Positions 18,863 to 26,887 of a DNA stretch of 64,000 nt are shown in pieces. The DNA is from Winogradskyella epiphytica. Its GTDB lineage: Bacteria > Bacteroidota > Bacteroidia > Flavobacteriales > Flavobacteriaceae. The DNA is taken from assembly GCF_003217215.1 (NCBI RefSeq), contig NZ_QJTD01000002.1:446654-510653 (forward strand), given 5' to 3'. Positions within the stretch are counted from its first letter, which is position 1. Each line of letters opens with the position of its first letter. The notes under the pieces are model-generated. The model saw only the letters and a list, made by a program, of their open reading frames with translations, was not told the DNA's origin and did not search any database. A program made the translations under genes and the position numbers.

Positions 18863-19900
18863 TTATTTTATATATTCGATTGTAGATTGTACAGCGGTTT
18901 CGCTATCAAAAAAGCCTTGTTCTTCCATCCACTTATCATTATAAACTTTACTCATATAACGAGAACCATGGTCTGGGAATACAACAACTACTTTATCTGT
19001 TGGCTTAAACTCACCTTCTTCTTGAAGTTGTTTTATGGCTTGCATTGCTGCTCCACTTGTATAACCAACAAAAAGTCCTTCAGTATTAGAAATTTCACGT
19101 GCTGTATGCGCACTTTCTTCATCAGTAACTTTTACAAACTTGTCTATAACGTCAAAATCTGTTGCTGTAGGAATAAGATTTTTACCTAAACCTTCAATTC
19201 TGTATGGATAAATCTCTTTTTCGTCAAACTCACGAGTTTCATGATATTTTTGTAATACAGAACCGTAAGCATCAACACCAATAACTTTAACATCTGGATT
19301 TTGTTCCTTTAAATACTTGGCTATACCAGAGATTGTACCTCCTGTACCACTACAAGCTACTAAATGAGTTATCTCTCCATCCGTCTGATCCCAAATTTCT
19401 GGACCTGTTGTATTATAATGCGCATCAATATTCAATTGGTTAAAATACTGATTGATATAAATAGAACCTTTATTCTCTTCGTGTAAACGCTTTGCAACTT
19501 CATAATAAGATCGAGGATCATCTGCACTTACGTGTGCTGGACAAACATAAACCTTGGCTCCCATAGACTTTAACATGTCTATTTTATCTGGAGAGGATTT
19601 AGAACTTACAGCCAAAATACACTCGTAGCCTTTAATAATACTTACCATTGCGATACTAAATCCAGTATTACCTGAAGTCGTTTCGATAATTGTATCACCT
19701 GGCGACAAAATACCTTGACGTTCAGCCTCTTCTATAATATGTAATGCAATTCTATCTTTTGACGAATGACCTGGATTAAACGCTTCAACTTTAGCATAAA
19801 ACTCACCATCAAAGTCCGCAGTCAATCTATTTAATTTGATAAGGGGAGTACTTCCTATTAACTGAAGCACATTATCAAATACATTTTTGTTTTGTTTCAT
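18863..19900 (-). CDS. capA: PLP-dependent cysteine-synthase-fold enzyme; probable cysteate synthase of sulfonolipid synthesis
   Basis: The 345-aa fold-type II enzyme has PLP Lys48 in NPGHSSKDR, the substrate loop TTSGNTG (about 74-80) and the phosphate-binding loop GTGGTISG (185-192). CysK and CBS proteins normally have GGSVKDR where this one has GHSSKDR. In the capnine pathway a relative makes L-cysteate from O-phosphoserine and sulfite. The position next to the alpha-oxoamine synthase supports that role. It could instead be a cystathionine beta-synthase or cysteine synthase, as automatic annotation would call it. No CBS regulatory domain is present. Confidence 0.68.
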   Translation of the reverse strand: MKQNKNVFDNVLQLIGSTPLIKLNRLTADFDGEFYAKVEAFNPGHSSKDRIALHIIEEAERQGILSPGDTIIETTSGNTGFSIAMVSIIKGYECILAVSSKSSPDKIDMLKSMGAKVYVCPAHVSADDPRSYYEVAKRLHEENKGSIYINQYFNQLNIDAHYNTTGPEIWDQTDGEITHLVACSGTGGTISGIAKYLKEQNPDVKVIGVDAYGSVLQKYHETREFDEKEIYPYRIEGLGKNLIPTATDFDVIDKFVKVTDEESAHTAREISNTEGLFVGYTSGAAMQAIKQLQEEGEFKPTDKVVVVFPDHGSRYMSKVYNDKWMEEQGFFDSETAVQSTIEYIK

Positions 19901-19952
19901 AAACGTTATTTTTCAGTAACCTATTTCTATTAATTAGACACCTAAAACCTCG

Positions 19953-19960
19953 CAAAAGTA
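19953..19960 (-). promoter_or_regulatory. Candidate -7 box for the capA-like gene
   Basis: The minus strand reads TACTTTTG, matching TAnnTTTG, about 52 nt upstream of the start codon. Confidence 0.45.
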
Positions 19961-19975
19961 ACATTTTTTTTTGAA

Positions 19976-22039
19976 CTAGCTCGAAATCCCTTCTAAGTCA
20001 AGTAAAAATGCGAACTCTTCAGCATCTTCTTTTAAGCTTTCGAAACGTCCAGAAGCTCCACCATGACCTGCGTCCATATTGGTTTTGAAATACAATTTAT
20101 TGTTATCTGTTTTCATCTCTCGAAGCTTTGCAACCCATTTAGCAGGCTCCCAATATTGCACTTGGGAATCATGAAGTCCTGTGGTGATTAACATATTTGG
20201 GTAATCTTTAGCTTCAACATTATCGTAAGGCGAATAGGATTTGATATAATGATAATACATCTTGTCATTAGGATTTCCCCATTCGTCATATTCACCTGTA
20301 GTTAAAGGAATAGAATCATCTAACATAGTGGTTATAACATCAACAAAGGGAACAGCTGCTATAACACCATTATATAGTTCTGGCGCTTGATTTATGACTG
20401 CTCCAATAAGTAAACCACCAGCACTTCCTCCCATCGCATATAAGTGTTTAGATGATGTATAGCGCTCTTTTATTAAGTGTACTGAACATGCTATAAAATC
20501 GGAAAAAGTGTTTTTCTTATTAAGTAATTTTCCTTTTTCATACCACTCACGACCTAAATATTCTCCACCTCGAATATGAGCAATGACGTAGATAAATCCA
20601 CGGTCTAACAAACTCAATCTTATAGTAGAAAAATATGGATCTACAGTAGAGCCATAACTTCCATAAGCATATTGTAACAACGGATTTGTTCCATCTTTTT
20701 TAATACCTTTTTTGTACACTACAGACATTGGAATTTTAGTTCCATCTTCCGCAGTGGCCCAAATACGTTCCGATGTATAATTTTCTTTATCAAATTTACC
20801 TCCTAAAACTTCTTGCTCCTTTAATATTGTTTTAGTTTTTGTACGCATGTTAAACTCAATAACTGAAGTTGGAGTCGTCAGCGCATTATAACCGTACCTC
20901 AGCAGTTCAGTATCAAATTCTACATTAACACTTGTATAACACGTATAAGTTTCATTATTAAATGGTAAATAATAGTCTTCGCTGCCATCCCAACGCATTA
21001 TCCGTATTTCATTTAAACCGTTTTGACGCTCACTGACCACTAAATAATCCTTAAAAATATCGATACCTTCAATGAGTACATTGTCTCTATGGGCAATAAC
21101 CTCTGTCCAATTCTCGATGTTGGTATCAGATTCTAGGGTTTTCATTAACTTAAAGTTAGTAGCCTTATCCTTATTGGTTAATATATAGAAATGATCATCG
21201 TAATGCGAAATACTATATTCTAGACCTCTTATACGTTCTTGAAAAACCTTAAACTTCCCATCAGGATCGTCTGCATTTAAAATGTGATATTCATTAGTAA
21301 GTGTACTATAACAGGCTATTATGATATATTTTTTCGATTTTGATTTATAGACCGCTACACCAAAAGTTTCGTCACCTTCTTCAAAAACAAGTTCATCTTC
21401 TTTATCATCGCCTAATCGGTGTTTGTAGATTTGATAGGCTCTAAGAGTTACATCATCCTTTTTTGTATAAAACAAGGTTTTATTATCATTAGCCCAACTC
21501 GAAGAGCCAGTTGTGTTTTGCACACGATCTGTAGCCACTTCATGGGTGTCTAAATTCTTAATATGAATGGTATAGTTTCGCCTTCCTGTAGTATCAATAC
21601 CGTATGACACTAATTTATTATCTGGGCTAATACTAATTCCTGATAATTTAAAATAGCTATGACCTTCTGCCATTTTATTACAATCAAATAGAAGTTCTTC
21701 AGGATTGTCTAAACTCTCTTTTTTTCGAGTATAAATTGGATAATCTTTTCCCTTTTCAAACTTTGTAATATACCAATAGCCATTATACTTATATGGAACT
21801 GAAGAATCATCTTCCTTAATTCTAGTTTTCATTTCTTCAAACAAATCATTTTGAAAGCTTTTAGTATGAGCCATTTCTTTATCACAATACTCATTTTCGG
21901 CATTGAGATAATTAATAACTTCTGGATGCTCTCTATCTTTCATCCAAAAATAATTATCAACCCGAACGTCGCCATGCTTTTCTAATTGATGTGGAATCTT
22001 TTTTGCCTTAGGCGGAAGTATATTGGTAGTCTTTATCAT
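19976..22039 (-). CDS. ptrB: Oligopeptidase B-like serine peptidase (S9A family)
   Basis: The 687-aa protein has an N-terminal beta-propeller (about residues 75-420) and a C-terminal alpha/beta hydrolase domain. The catalytic triad is Ser539 in GGSAGG, Asp624 in GLHDSQVQYWEP and His659 in DAGHGGASGR, each in the S9A context. It cleaves short peptides after basic residues. There is no signal peptide, so it is probably cytoplasmic. Its length matches oligopeptidase B. It is divergent from the ybaB gene with 75 nt between starts. Confidence 0.9.
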   Translation of the reverse strand: MIKTTNILPPKAKKIPHQLEKHGDVRVDNYFWMKDREHPEVINYLNAENEYCDKEMAHTKSFQNDLFEEMKTRIKEDDSSVPYKYNGYWYITKFEKGKDYPIYTRKKESLDNPEELLFDCNKMAEGHSYFKLSGISISPDNKLVSYGIDTTGRRNYTIHIKNLDTHEVATDRVQNTTGSSSWANDNKTLFYTKKDDVTLRAYQIYKHRLGDDKEDELVFEEGDETFGVAVYKSKSKKYIIIACYSTLTNEYHILNADDPDGKFKVFQERIRGLEYSISHYDDHFYILTNKDKATNFKLMKTLESDTNIENWTEVIAHRDNVLIEGIDIFKDYLVVSERQNGLNEIRIMRWDGSEDYYLPFNNETYTCYTSVNVEFDTELLRYGYNALTTPTSVIEFNMRTKTKTILKEQEVLGGKFDKENYTSERIWATAEDGTKIPMSVVYKKGIKKDGTNPLLQYAYGSYGSTVDPYFSTIRLSLLDRGFIYVIAHIRGGEYLGREWYEKGKLLNKKNTFSDFIACSVHLIKERYTSSKHLYAMGGSAGGLLIGAVINQAPELYNGVIAAVPFVDVITTMLDDSIPLTTGEYDEWGNPNDKMYYHYIKSYSPYDNVEAKDYPNMLITTGLHDSQVQYWEPAKWVAKLREMKTDNNKLYFKTNMDAGHGGASGRFESLKEDAEEFAFLLDLEGISS

Positions 22040-22080
22040 TTGTTTTAAGAAAATTTTAATCTAAAAGTGGCGCAATTTAC

Positions 22081-22088
22081 TAATTTTG
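22081..22088 (+). promoter_or_regulatory. Candidate -7 box for ybaB
   Basis: TAATTTTG matches TAnnTTTG and lies 26 nt before the ATG at 22115. Confidence 0.5.
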
Positions 22089-22114
22089 CAGCGTATTAAT
22101 TTAAAAACAAGATT

Positions 22115-22438
22115 ATGTTTGGAGATATGATGGGTATGATGGGCAAATTGAAAGAAGCTCAGAAAAAAGTTGAAGAAACAAAGGAACGACTTCATACTGT
22201 ATTAATTGATGAGAAAAGTAATGACGATAAGTTAAAAGTAACCATTACAGCTAATAGAACTATAAAATCAATTGATATTGATGACGAGTTATTACAAGAT
22301 AAAGATATGTTAGAAGACTATCTTATTCTTACCCTTAATAAAGCGATTGAAAAAGCTACTAATGTACATGAAGCTGAAATAGCTGCAGTCGCTAAAGAAG
22401 GAATGCCTAACATTCCAGGAATGGATATGTTTAAATAA
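22115..22438 (+). CDS. ybaB: YbaB/EbfC-family nucleoid-associated protein
   Basis: The 107-aa protein begins with the Met/Gly-rich segment [18 protein letters not shown], followed by an amphipathic helix, a central beta-sheet ([18 protein letters not shown]) and a C-terminal helix with NKAIEKA, which is the YbaB plan. These dimeric proteins bind DNA with little specificity. In many bacteria ybaB sits beside dnaX and recR; here it does not (dnaX is about 26 kb away). Length and composition are normal. Confidence 0.9.
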   Translation: MFGDMMGMMGKLKEAQKKVEETKERLHTVLIDEKSNDDKLKVTITANRTIKSIDIDDELLQDKDMLEDYLILTLNKAIEKATNVHEAEIAAVAKEGMPNIPGMDMFK

Positions 22439-22472
22439 TAGCTTGTAAGCTGTTCTTCAAGTTGAGCCTCTA

Positions 22473-23516
22473 TTATTTATTTTTGAATCGAAGTAATGGA
22501 TTTAGAATTAAAAATAAAGCGTAATAGACATATTTTTGGTTAAAAAGTCTAACTAATACCTGATATGAAAGTCCGTTGTAATCCTTTCCTAAAAATGAAG
22601 TTAACGGATATGCATTTTTAGCTTTCATATCTTTGAGTCTCAACTTGACTTCTTTAAATGGCATAGTTGATTTTAAAGTTCGTACCATAGAAAAGAATAC
22701 TAAGGATTGTTGACGCGCTTTAATGCGTCTTATACATTCTGTGGACGCTTCATTCCTTTCCAATTTTTCTATAATAGGACCAAAAGCTGTGGCTGCGTAT
22801 TGAAGATCCCGTATAACTTTCAGAAAATGTTGTGGCTCTGTACTGGTCAAAATTGAACCTGGAGCAATTCTATACCTATGGACATCTAAATCTATATGTG
22901 CAATCCGTTTTGCATCTAAAATTAATGAAATAGAAAAGGGTAAATCTTCTAAAAATCGCCCTTCTACGAATCGAATACCTGAATTGAGTAAAAACTCTCG
23001 ATTAATTAAAAACCACCATACCTCACCTCTATACTTTACCTTAGCAACATACTCTTCACCCGTAACAATTGCCGATAAATGATTATCACCAAAAGTAACA
23101 TCAAATTCTCGATTTTTAGAAATTGACTTTCCCTCCAAAGATTTCGTATAATGTGGGGTTGACATAAAAGTTAAAATATCTAATTCGTGTTTATCAGACA
23201 ATTCAACCAAATACCCCAAACGATTAGGTACTAGAAAATCATCTGAGTCTAAAAAATAAATATATTTTCCCTTAGCGCAATCTATTCCAGAGTTCCTCGC
23301 ACTTCCAACACCACCATTTTCTTTATCAAGAACTTTTATTTGACTATATTTCTTAGCATAACTAATCACTATTTTTAAGCTATCATCTAAAGATCCATCA
23401 TTCACTACAATAATTTCATACTCATTTTCAGACAGACCTTGGTCAATTAAGCTATCTAAACAGCGACCTATATCCCTTTCAGCATTATATAGAGGAATGA
23501 TAACACTTAAATTCAT
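22473..23516 (-). CDS. Glycosyltransferase family 2
   Basis: The 347-aa protein has a GT-A fold. It opens with SVIIPLYNAERDIGRCLDSL and has VVNDGSLDDS for the nucleotide and DSDD (YFLDSDDF, about residues 89-96) for the metal-binding DxD region. The C-terminal third is basic and without a clear membrane anchor. It is expected to add a sugar to a surface polysaccharide or lipid carrier. It stands alone between ybaB and the threonine aldolase gene, so its pathway is unknown. Confidence 0.88.
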   Translation of the reverse strand: MNLSVIIPLYNAERDIGRCLDSLIDQGLSENEYEIIVVNDGSLDDSLKIVISYAKKYSQIKVLDKENGGVGSARNSGIDCAKGKYIYFLDSDDFLVPNRLGYLVELSDKHELDILTFMSTPHYTKSLEGKSISKNREFDVTFGDNHLSAIVTGEEYVAKVKYRGEVWWFLINREFLLNSGIRFVEGRFLEDLPFSISLILDAKRIAHIDLDVHRYRIAPGSILTSTEPQHFLKVIRDLQYAATAFGPIIEKLERNEASTECIRRIKARQQSLVFFSMVRTLKSTMPFKEVKLRLKDMKAKNAYPLTSFLGKDYNGLSYQVLVRLFNQKYVYYALFLILNPLLRFKNK

Positions 23517-23555
23517 AACAATTTAACGCTTAATTTTTTACACCTTATAAGGTAG

Positions 23556-23563
23556 CAAAAATA
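23556..23563 (-). promoter_or_regulatory. Candidate -7 box for the GT2 gene
   Basis: The minus strand reads TATTTTTG, matching TAnnTTTG, 39 nt upstream of the start codon. Confidence 0.45.
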
Positions 23564-23622
23564 CAAGCAACTTGGTTAATAAATAAGCAAAATAATCAAG
23601 AAATTTCAGACGGAATCATCCA

Positions 23623-24642
23623 TTAAAATTGTTTGAGTTTTAAAAGAAATTGTTCGTGCATATAATTAGTATAATCTAGATGAGTAACTATGCGAAGTTT
23701 CTGACTTCCCATACTACTTATACGAATCCCATGATCTGATAGTCGGTTTAAAAAGGAGGTTTCATTAACATCTGAATTTAATTCAAATATGATAATATTG
23801 GTTTCGATTTTCTCTACTTGTTTTATCATTGAAAGTGATGCTAAGCCCTCTCCAATTTCCTTTGCTTTCACATGATCTTCAGCCAAACGCTCTATATGAT
23901 GATCAAGAGCATACAAACCGGCCGCTGCGGCAAAACCTACCTGCCTCATACCACCGCCTAAAATTTTCCGTACTCTTAAGGCGCCTTTCATCACGTCTTT
24001 ATTTCCAATAAGTACAGAGCCCATTGGGCAACCTAAGCCTTTGCTTAGACAAACAGATATAGTGTCAAAGAGTTCACCATAAGATTTCGGATTTTCCTTT
24101 TTTGCAATTAATGCATTCCAAAGTCGTGCTCCATCTAAATGATACCCTAAATTATGTTTATCTGCAACCTGTCTTATTTTCTTTAATTCTTCAATATCCC
24201 AACAAGCACCTCCTCCTTTATTGGTTGTGTTTTCTACTGCAATTAAAGAAGTTAACGGACTGTGATAGAAATCTGGTGGATTTATTGCGGCTTCAGCTTG
24301 TTCTGTTGTGAACATTCCACGATTGCCATCGATGAGTTGACACGATAAGCCACTATTGAAAGATGCTCCTCCTCCTTCGTAATTATAGATATGGGCATAT
24401 TTGTCACAAATAACTTGTTCCCCTGGATGGGTATGTAATTTTAAAGCAGTTTGATTTGCCATTGTGCCTGTAGGAAAAAACAAGGCTTCATCCATCCCAA
24501 ACATATCAGCGATCCGTTCTTCTAATGCATTTATAGAAGGATCCTCTTTATAAACATCGTCACCAACTTGTGCCGACATCATGGCATTCAACATCTCCTT
24601 AGTTGGCTTGGTAACTGTATCACTTCTTAAATCTATTGTCAT
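23623..24642 (-). CDS. ltaE: Low-specificity L-threonine aldolase
   Basis: The 339-aa fold-type I PLP enzyme cleaves L-threonine or L-allo-threonine to glycine and acetaldehyde. It opens with IDLRSDTVTKPT, the family signature; the PLP-contacting Asp170 and Arg173 lie in YHLDGARLWNA, and Lys201 in CLSKGLGCPMGSVL forms the Schiff base. Its length is normal. It is divergent from prfB with about 185 nt between starts, and each gene has its own -7 box. Confidence 0.92.
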   Translation of the reverse strand: MTIDLRSDTVTKPTKEMLNAMMSAQVGDDVYKEDPSINALEERIADMFGMDEALFFPTGTMANQTALKLHTHPGEQVICDKYAHIYNYEGGGASFNSGLSCQLIDGNRGMFTTEQAEAAINPPDFYHSPLTSLIAVENTTNKGGGACWDIEELKKIRQVADKHNLGYHLDGARLWNALIAKKENPKSYGELFDTISVCLSKGLGCPMGSVLIGNKDVMKGALRVRKILGGGMRQVGFAAAAGLYALDHHIERLAEDHVKAKEIGEGLASLSMIKQVEKIETNIIIFELNSDVNETSFLNRLSDHGIRISSMGSQKLRIVTHLDYTNYMHEQFLLKLKQF

Positions 24643-24715
24643 GTTTTTTTTTCGTTTTTACACATTAATCTATGGATTTCCACTTAAAGTCTCCATTTCA
24701 ACTCTTAAACTATAG

Positions 24716-24723
24716 CAAAAATA
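24716..24723 (-). promoter_or_regulatory. Candidate -7 box for the threonine aldolase gene
   Basis: The minus strand reads TATTTTTG, matching TAnnTTTG, 73 nt upstream of the start codon. Confidence 0.45.
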
Positions 24724-24802
24724 GTGTCTTTTGCTTCGAATGCTAAAACTATGTAATTTCTAAAAAACCGATACAAAATTATGGCACTTTAACAACGCAT
24801 CT

Positions 24803-24810
24803 TATATTTG
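24803..24810 (+). promoter_or_regulatory. Candidate -7 box for prfB
   Basis: TATATTTG matches TAnnTTTG and lies 17 nt before the prfB ATG at 24828, giving a very short leader. Confidence 0.5.
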
Positions 24811-24827
24811 TATAAATTATTATATAT

Positions 24828-25929
24828 ATGATAACATCAGATCAAATAAAAGATTTCAATACCCGTCTAGACGCACTTAGACAATATCTTTGACTTAGAT
24901 GCTAAGCTCATAGAAATTTCAAACGAAGAAGAACAAACCTTTGATCCTAATTTTTGGAACGATTCTAAAGCGGCCGAGTTAGTCATGAGGTCGATTCGTG
25001 AGAAAAAAAGTTGGGTCAAAGATTTTAATAGTGCCAAATCCTTGTTTGAAGACTTAGAAGTTATTTACGAATTTTACAAGGAAGATGAGGCAACTTTGGA
25101 GAACGTTGAAGAACGTTATGACGCGGCAATTAATGCTATTGAAAAGTTGGAATTCAAAAATATGCTTTCTGATGAAGGCGATAGTTTAAGCGCAGTTCTT
25201 CAGATTACTGCTGGTGCAGGCGGAACCGAATCTTGTGATTGGGCGAGCATGTTAATGCGTATGTATTTAATGTATGCCGAAAAAAATGGCTACAAAGTAA
25301 AAGAACTAAACTTACAAGAAGGTGATGTAGCAGGAATTAAAACGGTAACACTGGAAATAGACGGAGACTTTGCTTTCGGTTGGCTTAAGGGTGAAAACGG
25401 AGTGCATAGATTAGTGAGAATATCGCCATTTGATAGTAATGCTAAACGTCATACCAGTTTTGCTTCAGTATATGTTTACCCATTAGTTGATGATTCCATT
25501 GAAATTGAGATCAATCCTTCAGATATTGAAATTACAACGGCACGTTCAAGTGGTGCAGGCGGACAAAATGTGAATAAGGTTGAAACTAAAGTTCAATTAT
25601 TACACAAACCGTCTGGTATCCAAATTCAATGTTCTGAAACACGTTCTCAACATGATAACAGAACCAGAGCCATGCAGATGTTGAAATCTCAACTATACGA
25701 AATAGAACTTCAAAAACAAATGGCTCAGCGCGACGATATTGAAGCCAGTAAAATGAAAATTGAATGGGGAAGCCAAATTCGAAATTACGTCATGCATCCT
25801 TATAAGTTAGTGAAAGACGTTCGTTCGTCTCACGAAACAGGAAATGTAGATGCTGTAATGGATGGCGAAATAGAACCATTTCTTAAAGCATATTTAATGA
25901 TGATGGGCCAAAAAGACACGGCACAGTAA
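24828..25929 (+). CDS. prfB: Peptide chain release factor 2, expressed through a programmed +1 frameshift
   Basis: Translation starts at the ATG at 24828, runs 21 codons to CTT (24888-24890) and meets TGA at 24891-24893. Shifting +1 there continues in the GAC TTA GAT frame to 25929, for a 366-aa product, matching the usual RF2 length of about 365. The codon-recognition SPF motif is in [16 protein letters not shown], and the catalytic GGQ is in [16 protein letters not shown] simple reading would place the start at the internal ATG at 24985 and miss about 50 N-terminal residues. RF2 releases peptides at UGA and UAA, and the frameshift lets RF2 level control its own synthesis. Confidence 0.93.
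24885..24894 (+). other. RF2 recoding site (TAT CTT TGA C) without an upstream Shine-Dalgarno
   Basis: The slippery CTT, the UGA stop and the following C are identical to the E. coli prfB site. The AGGGGG that precedes it in E. coli is replaced by AGACAA here, so the anti-SD stimulation known from enterobacteria cannot operate. Confidence 0.9.
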
Positions 25930-25946
25930 TTGCAATAAACAGAACT

Positions 25947-26288
25947 ATGATTACAATTTATCACAACCCAAGATGTTCAAAATCGAGACAAGGATTAGCT
26001 ATTTTAGAAGCCTCCAATAAACCATTTGAAACGGTTAAGTACCTCGAGACTCCACTTTCAGCTTCTGAATTGAAGGCAATAATTTCAAAATTAGAAATCA
26101 AGCCTATCGATTTAGTCCGTAAAAACGAAGCCATTTGGAAGGAAGAGTTTAAAGGAAAAGAGCTTACCGACGATCAGGTTATTGAAGCGATGGTAACCAA
26201 TCCAAAACTGATAGAACGACCAATAGTTACTAACGGAAATAAAGCTGTTGTAGGGAGACCACCAGAATCAATAGAATCTATTATATAA
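25947..26288 (+). CDS. arsC: Arsenate reductase (glutaredoxin type, ArsC family)
   Basis: The 113-aa thioredoxin-fold protein has catalytic Cys10 in HNPRCSKSR. The three arginines that hold arsenate in ArsC match Arg58 (DLVRKNE), Arg91 (LIERPIV) and Arg104 (VVGRPPE). It reduces arsenate to arsenite using glutathione/glutaredoxin or an equivalent thiol. No efflux pump or ArsR gene is nearby. It lies 17 nt after prfB and may be read from the same transcript, so it is probably constitutive rather than arsenic-induced. Confidence 0.9.
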   Translation: MITIYHNPRCSKSRQGLAILEASNKPFETVKYLETPLSASELKAIISKLEIKPIDLVRKNEAIWKEEFKGKELTDDQVIEAMVTNPKLIERPIVTNGNKAVVGRPPESIESII

Positions 26289-26297
26289 TTTAGACAC

Positions 26298-26759
26298 ATG
26301 AAGAAATTTATATTAATTGTTTTTGCATTATTTATTGGTCTCAATGTTTATGGCCAACGACGTAGAAACATGAATAATATTCCTCAAACTAATCGTGAAC
26401 CTACTGAGCAGGAAATTGCTAAATTTGAACGTGAAAGAGAGGAACGCAAGCAAGAGTATATAGCTAATTTTCTTACAACTTTAGAGGCTGATGATTTTCA
26501 AAAGGAAATTATTAAGCAACATCTCAATAGCTACTATGAAGCTAAAATGGCACTTTACAAAATGCGTTTTGAGCGTGAATTTAAACGTGAAAAAGCCATT
26601 AAAAATTTAGATGACACTCATTTTTCAGAACTAAAGGATTTAATTTCTGAAGGAGATATGCTTAAAATCAAAGATATGATTCAAGGCGATTTTAATGAAA
26701 AAGAAGTGGTAAAAAAGAAGAGAAAAAACAAGAAAAAGAAGAACCGAAAAAAGGATTAA
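26298..26759 (+). CDS. Small exported helical protein with a polylysine tail, unknown function
   Basis: The 153-aa protein has a signal peptide (MKKFILIVFALFIGLNVYGQ). The mature part is highly charged and helical (EQEIAKFEREREERKQEY, with Arg/Glu heptad-like spacing) and ends in an almost pure Lys/Arg tail (KKKRKNKKKKNRKKD). It starts 9 nt after arsC and precedes a TonB-type receptor gene on the same strand. A periplasmic or outer-membrane-associated role is inferred; no family is recognised with confidence. Confidence 0.75.
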   Translation: MKKFILIVFALFIGLNVYGQRRRNMNNIPQTNREPTEQEIAKFEREREERKQEYIANFLTTLEADDFQKEIIKQHLNSYYEAKMALYKMRFEREFKREKAIKNLDDTHFSELKDLISEGDMLKIKDMIQGDFNEKEVVKKKRKNKKKKNRKKD

Positions 26760-26844
26760 AATAAATTATTTTCTTCATTCCTTATTAAAAAGTTAAAACT
26801 TTAGTCTTTAACATAAGATTAACCAAATACAGTACAAGTAAGTT

Positions 26845-26852
26845 TATTTTTG
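26845..26852 (+). promoter_or_regulatory. Candidate -7 box for the TonB-type receptor gene
   Basis: TATTTTTG matches TAnnTTTG and lies 35 nt before the ATG at 26888. Confidence 0.5.
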
Positions 26853-26887
26853 CGATTTCAAAGATTAAAATTAACTACTAATATCCT

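Noticed and set aside
19976..22039. S9 peptidase as a secreted prolyl or dipeptidyl peptidase
   Set aside because: No signal peptide, and the catalytic-site context (GLHDSQVQYWEP, DAGHGGASGR) is that of oligopeptidase B.
24828..25929. prfB as a frameshifted pseudogene
   Set aside because: The interruption is the exact CTT-TGA-C recoding site of RF2, and the fused product has normal length and intact SPF and GGQ motifs.
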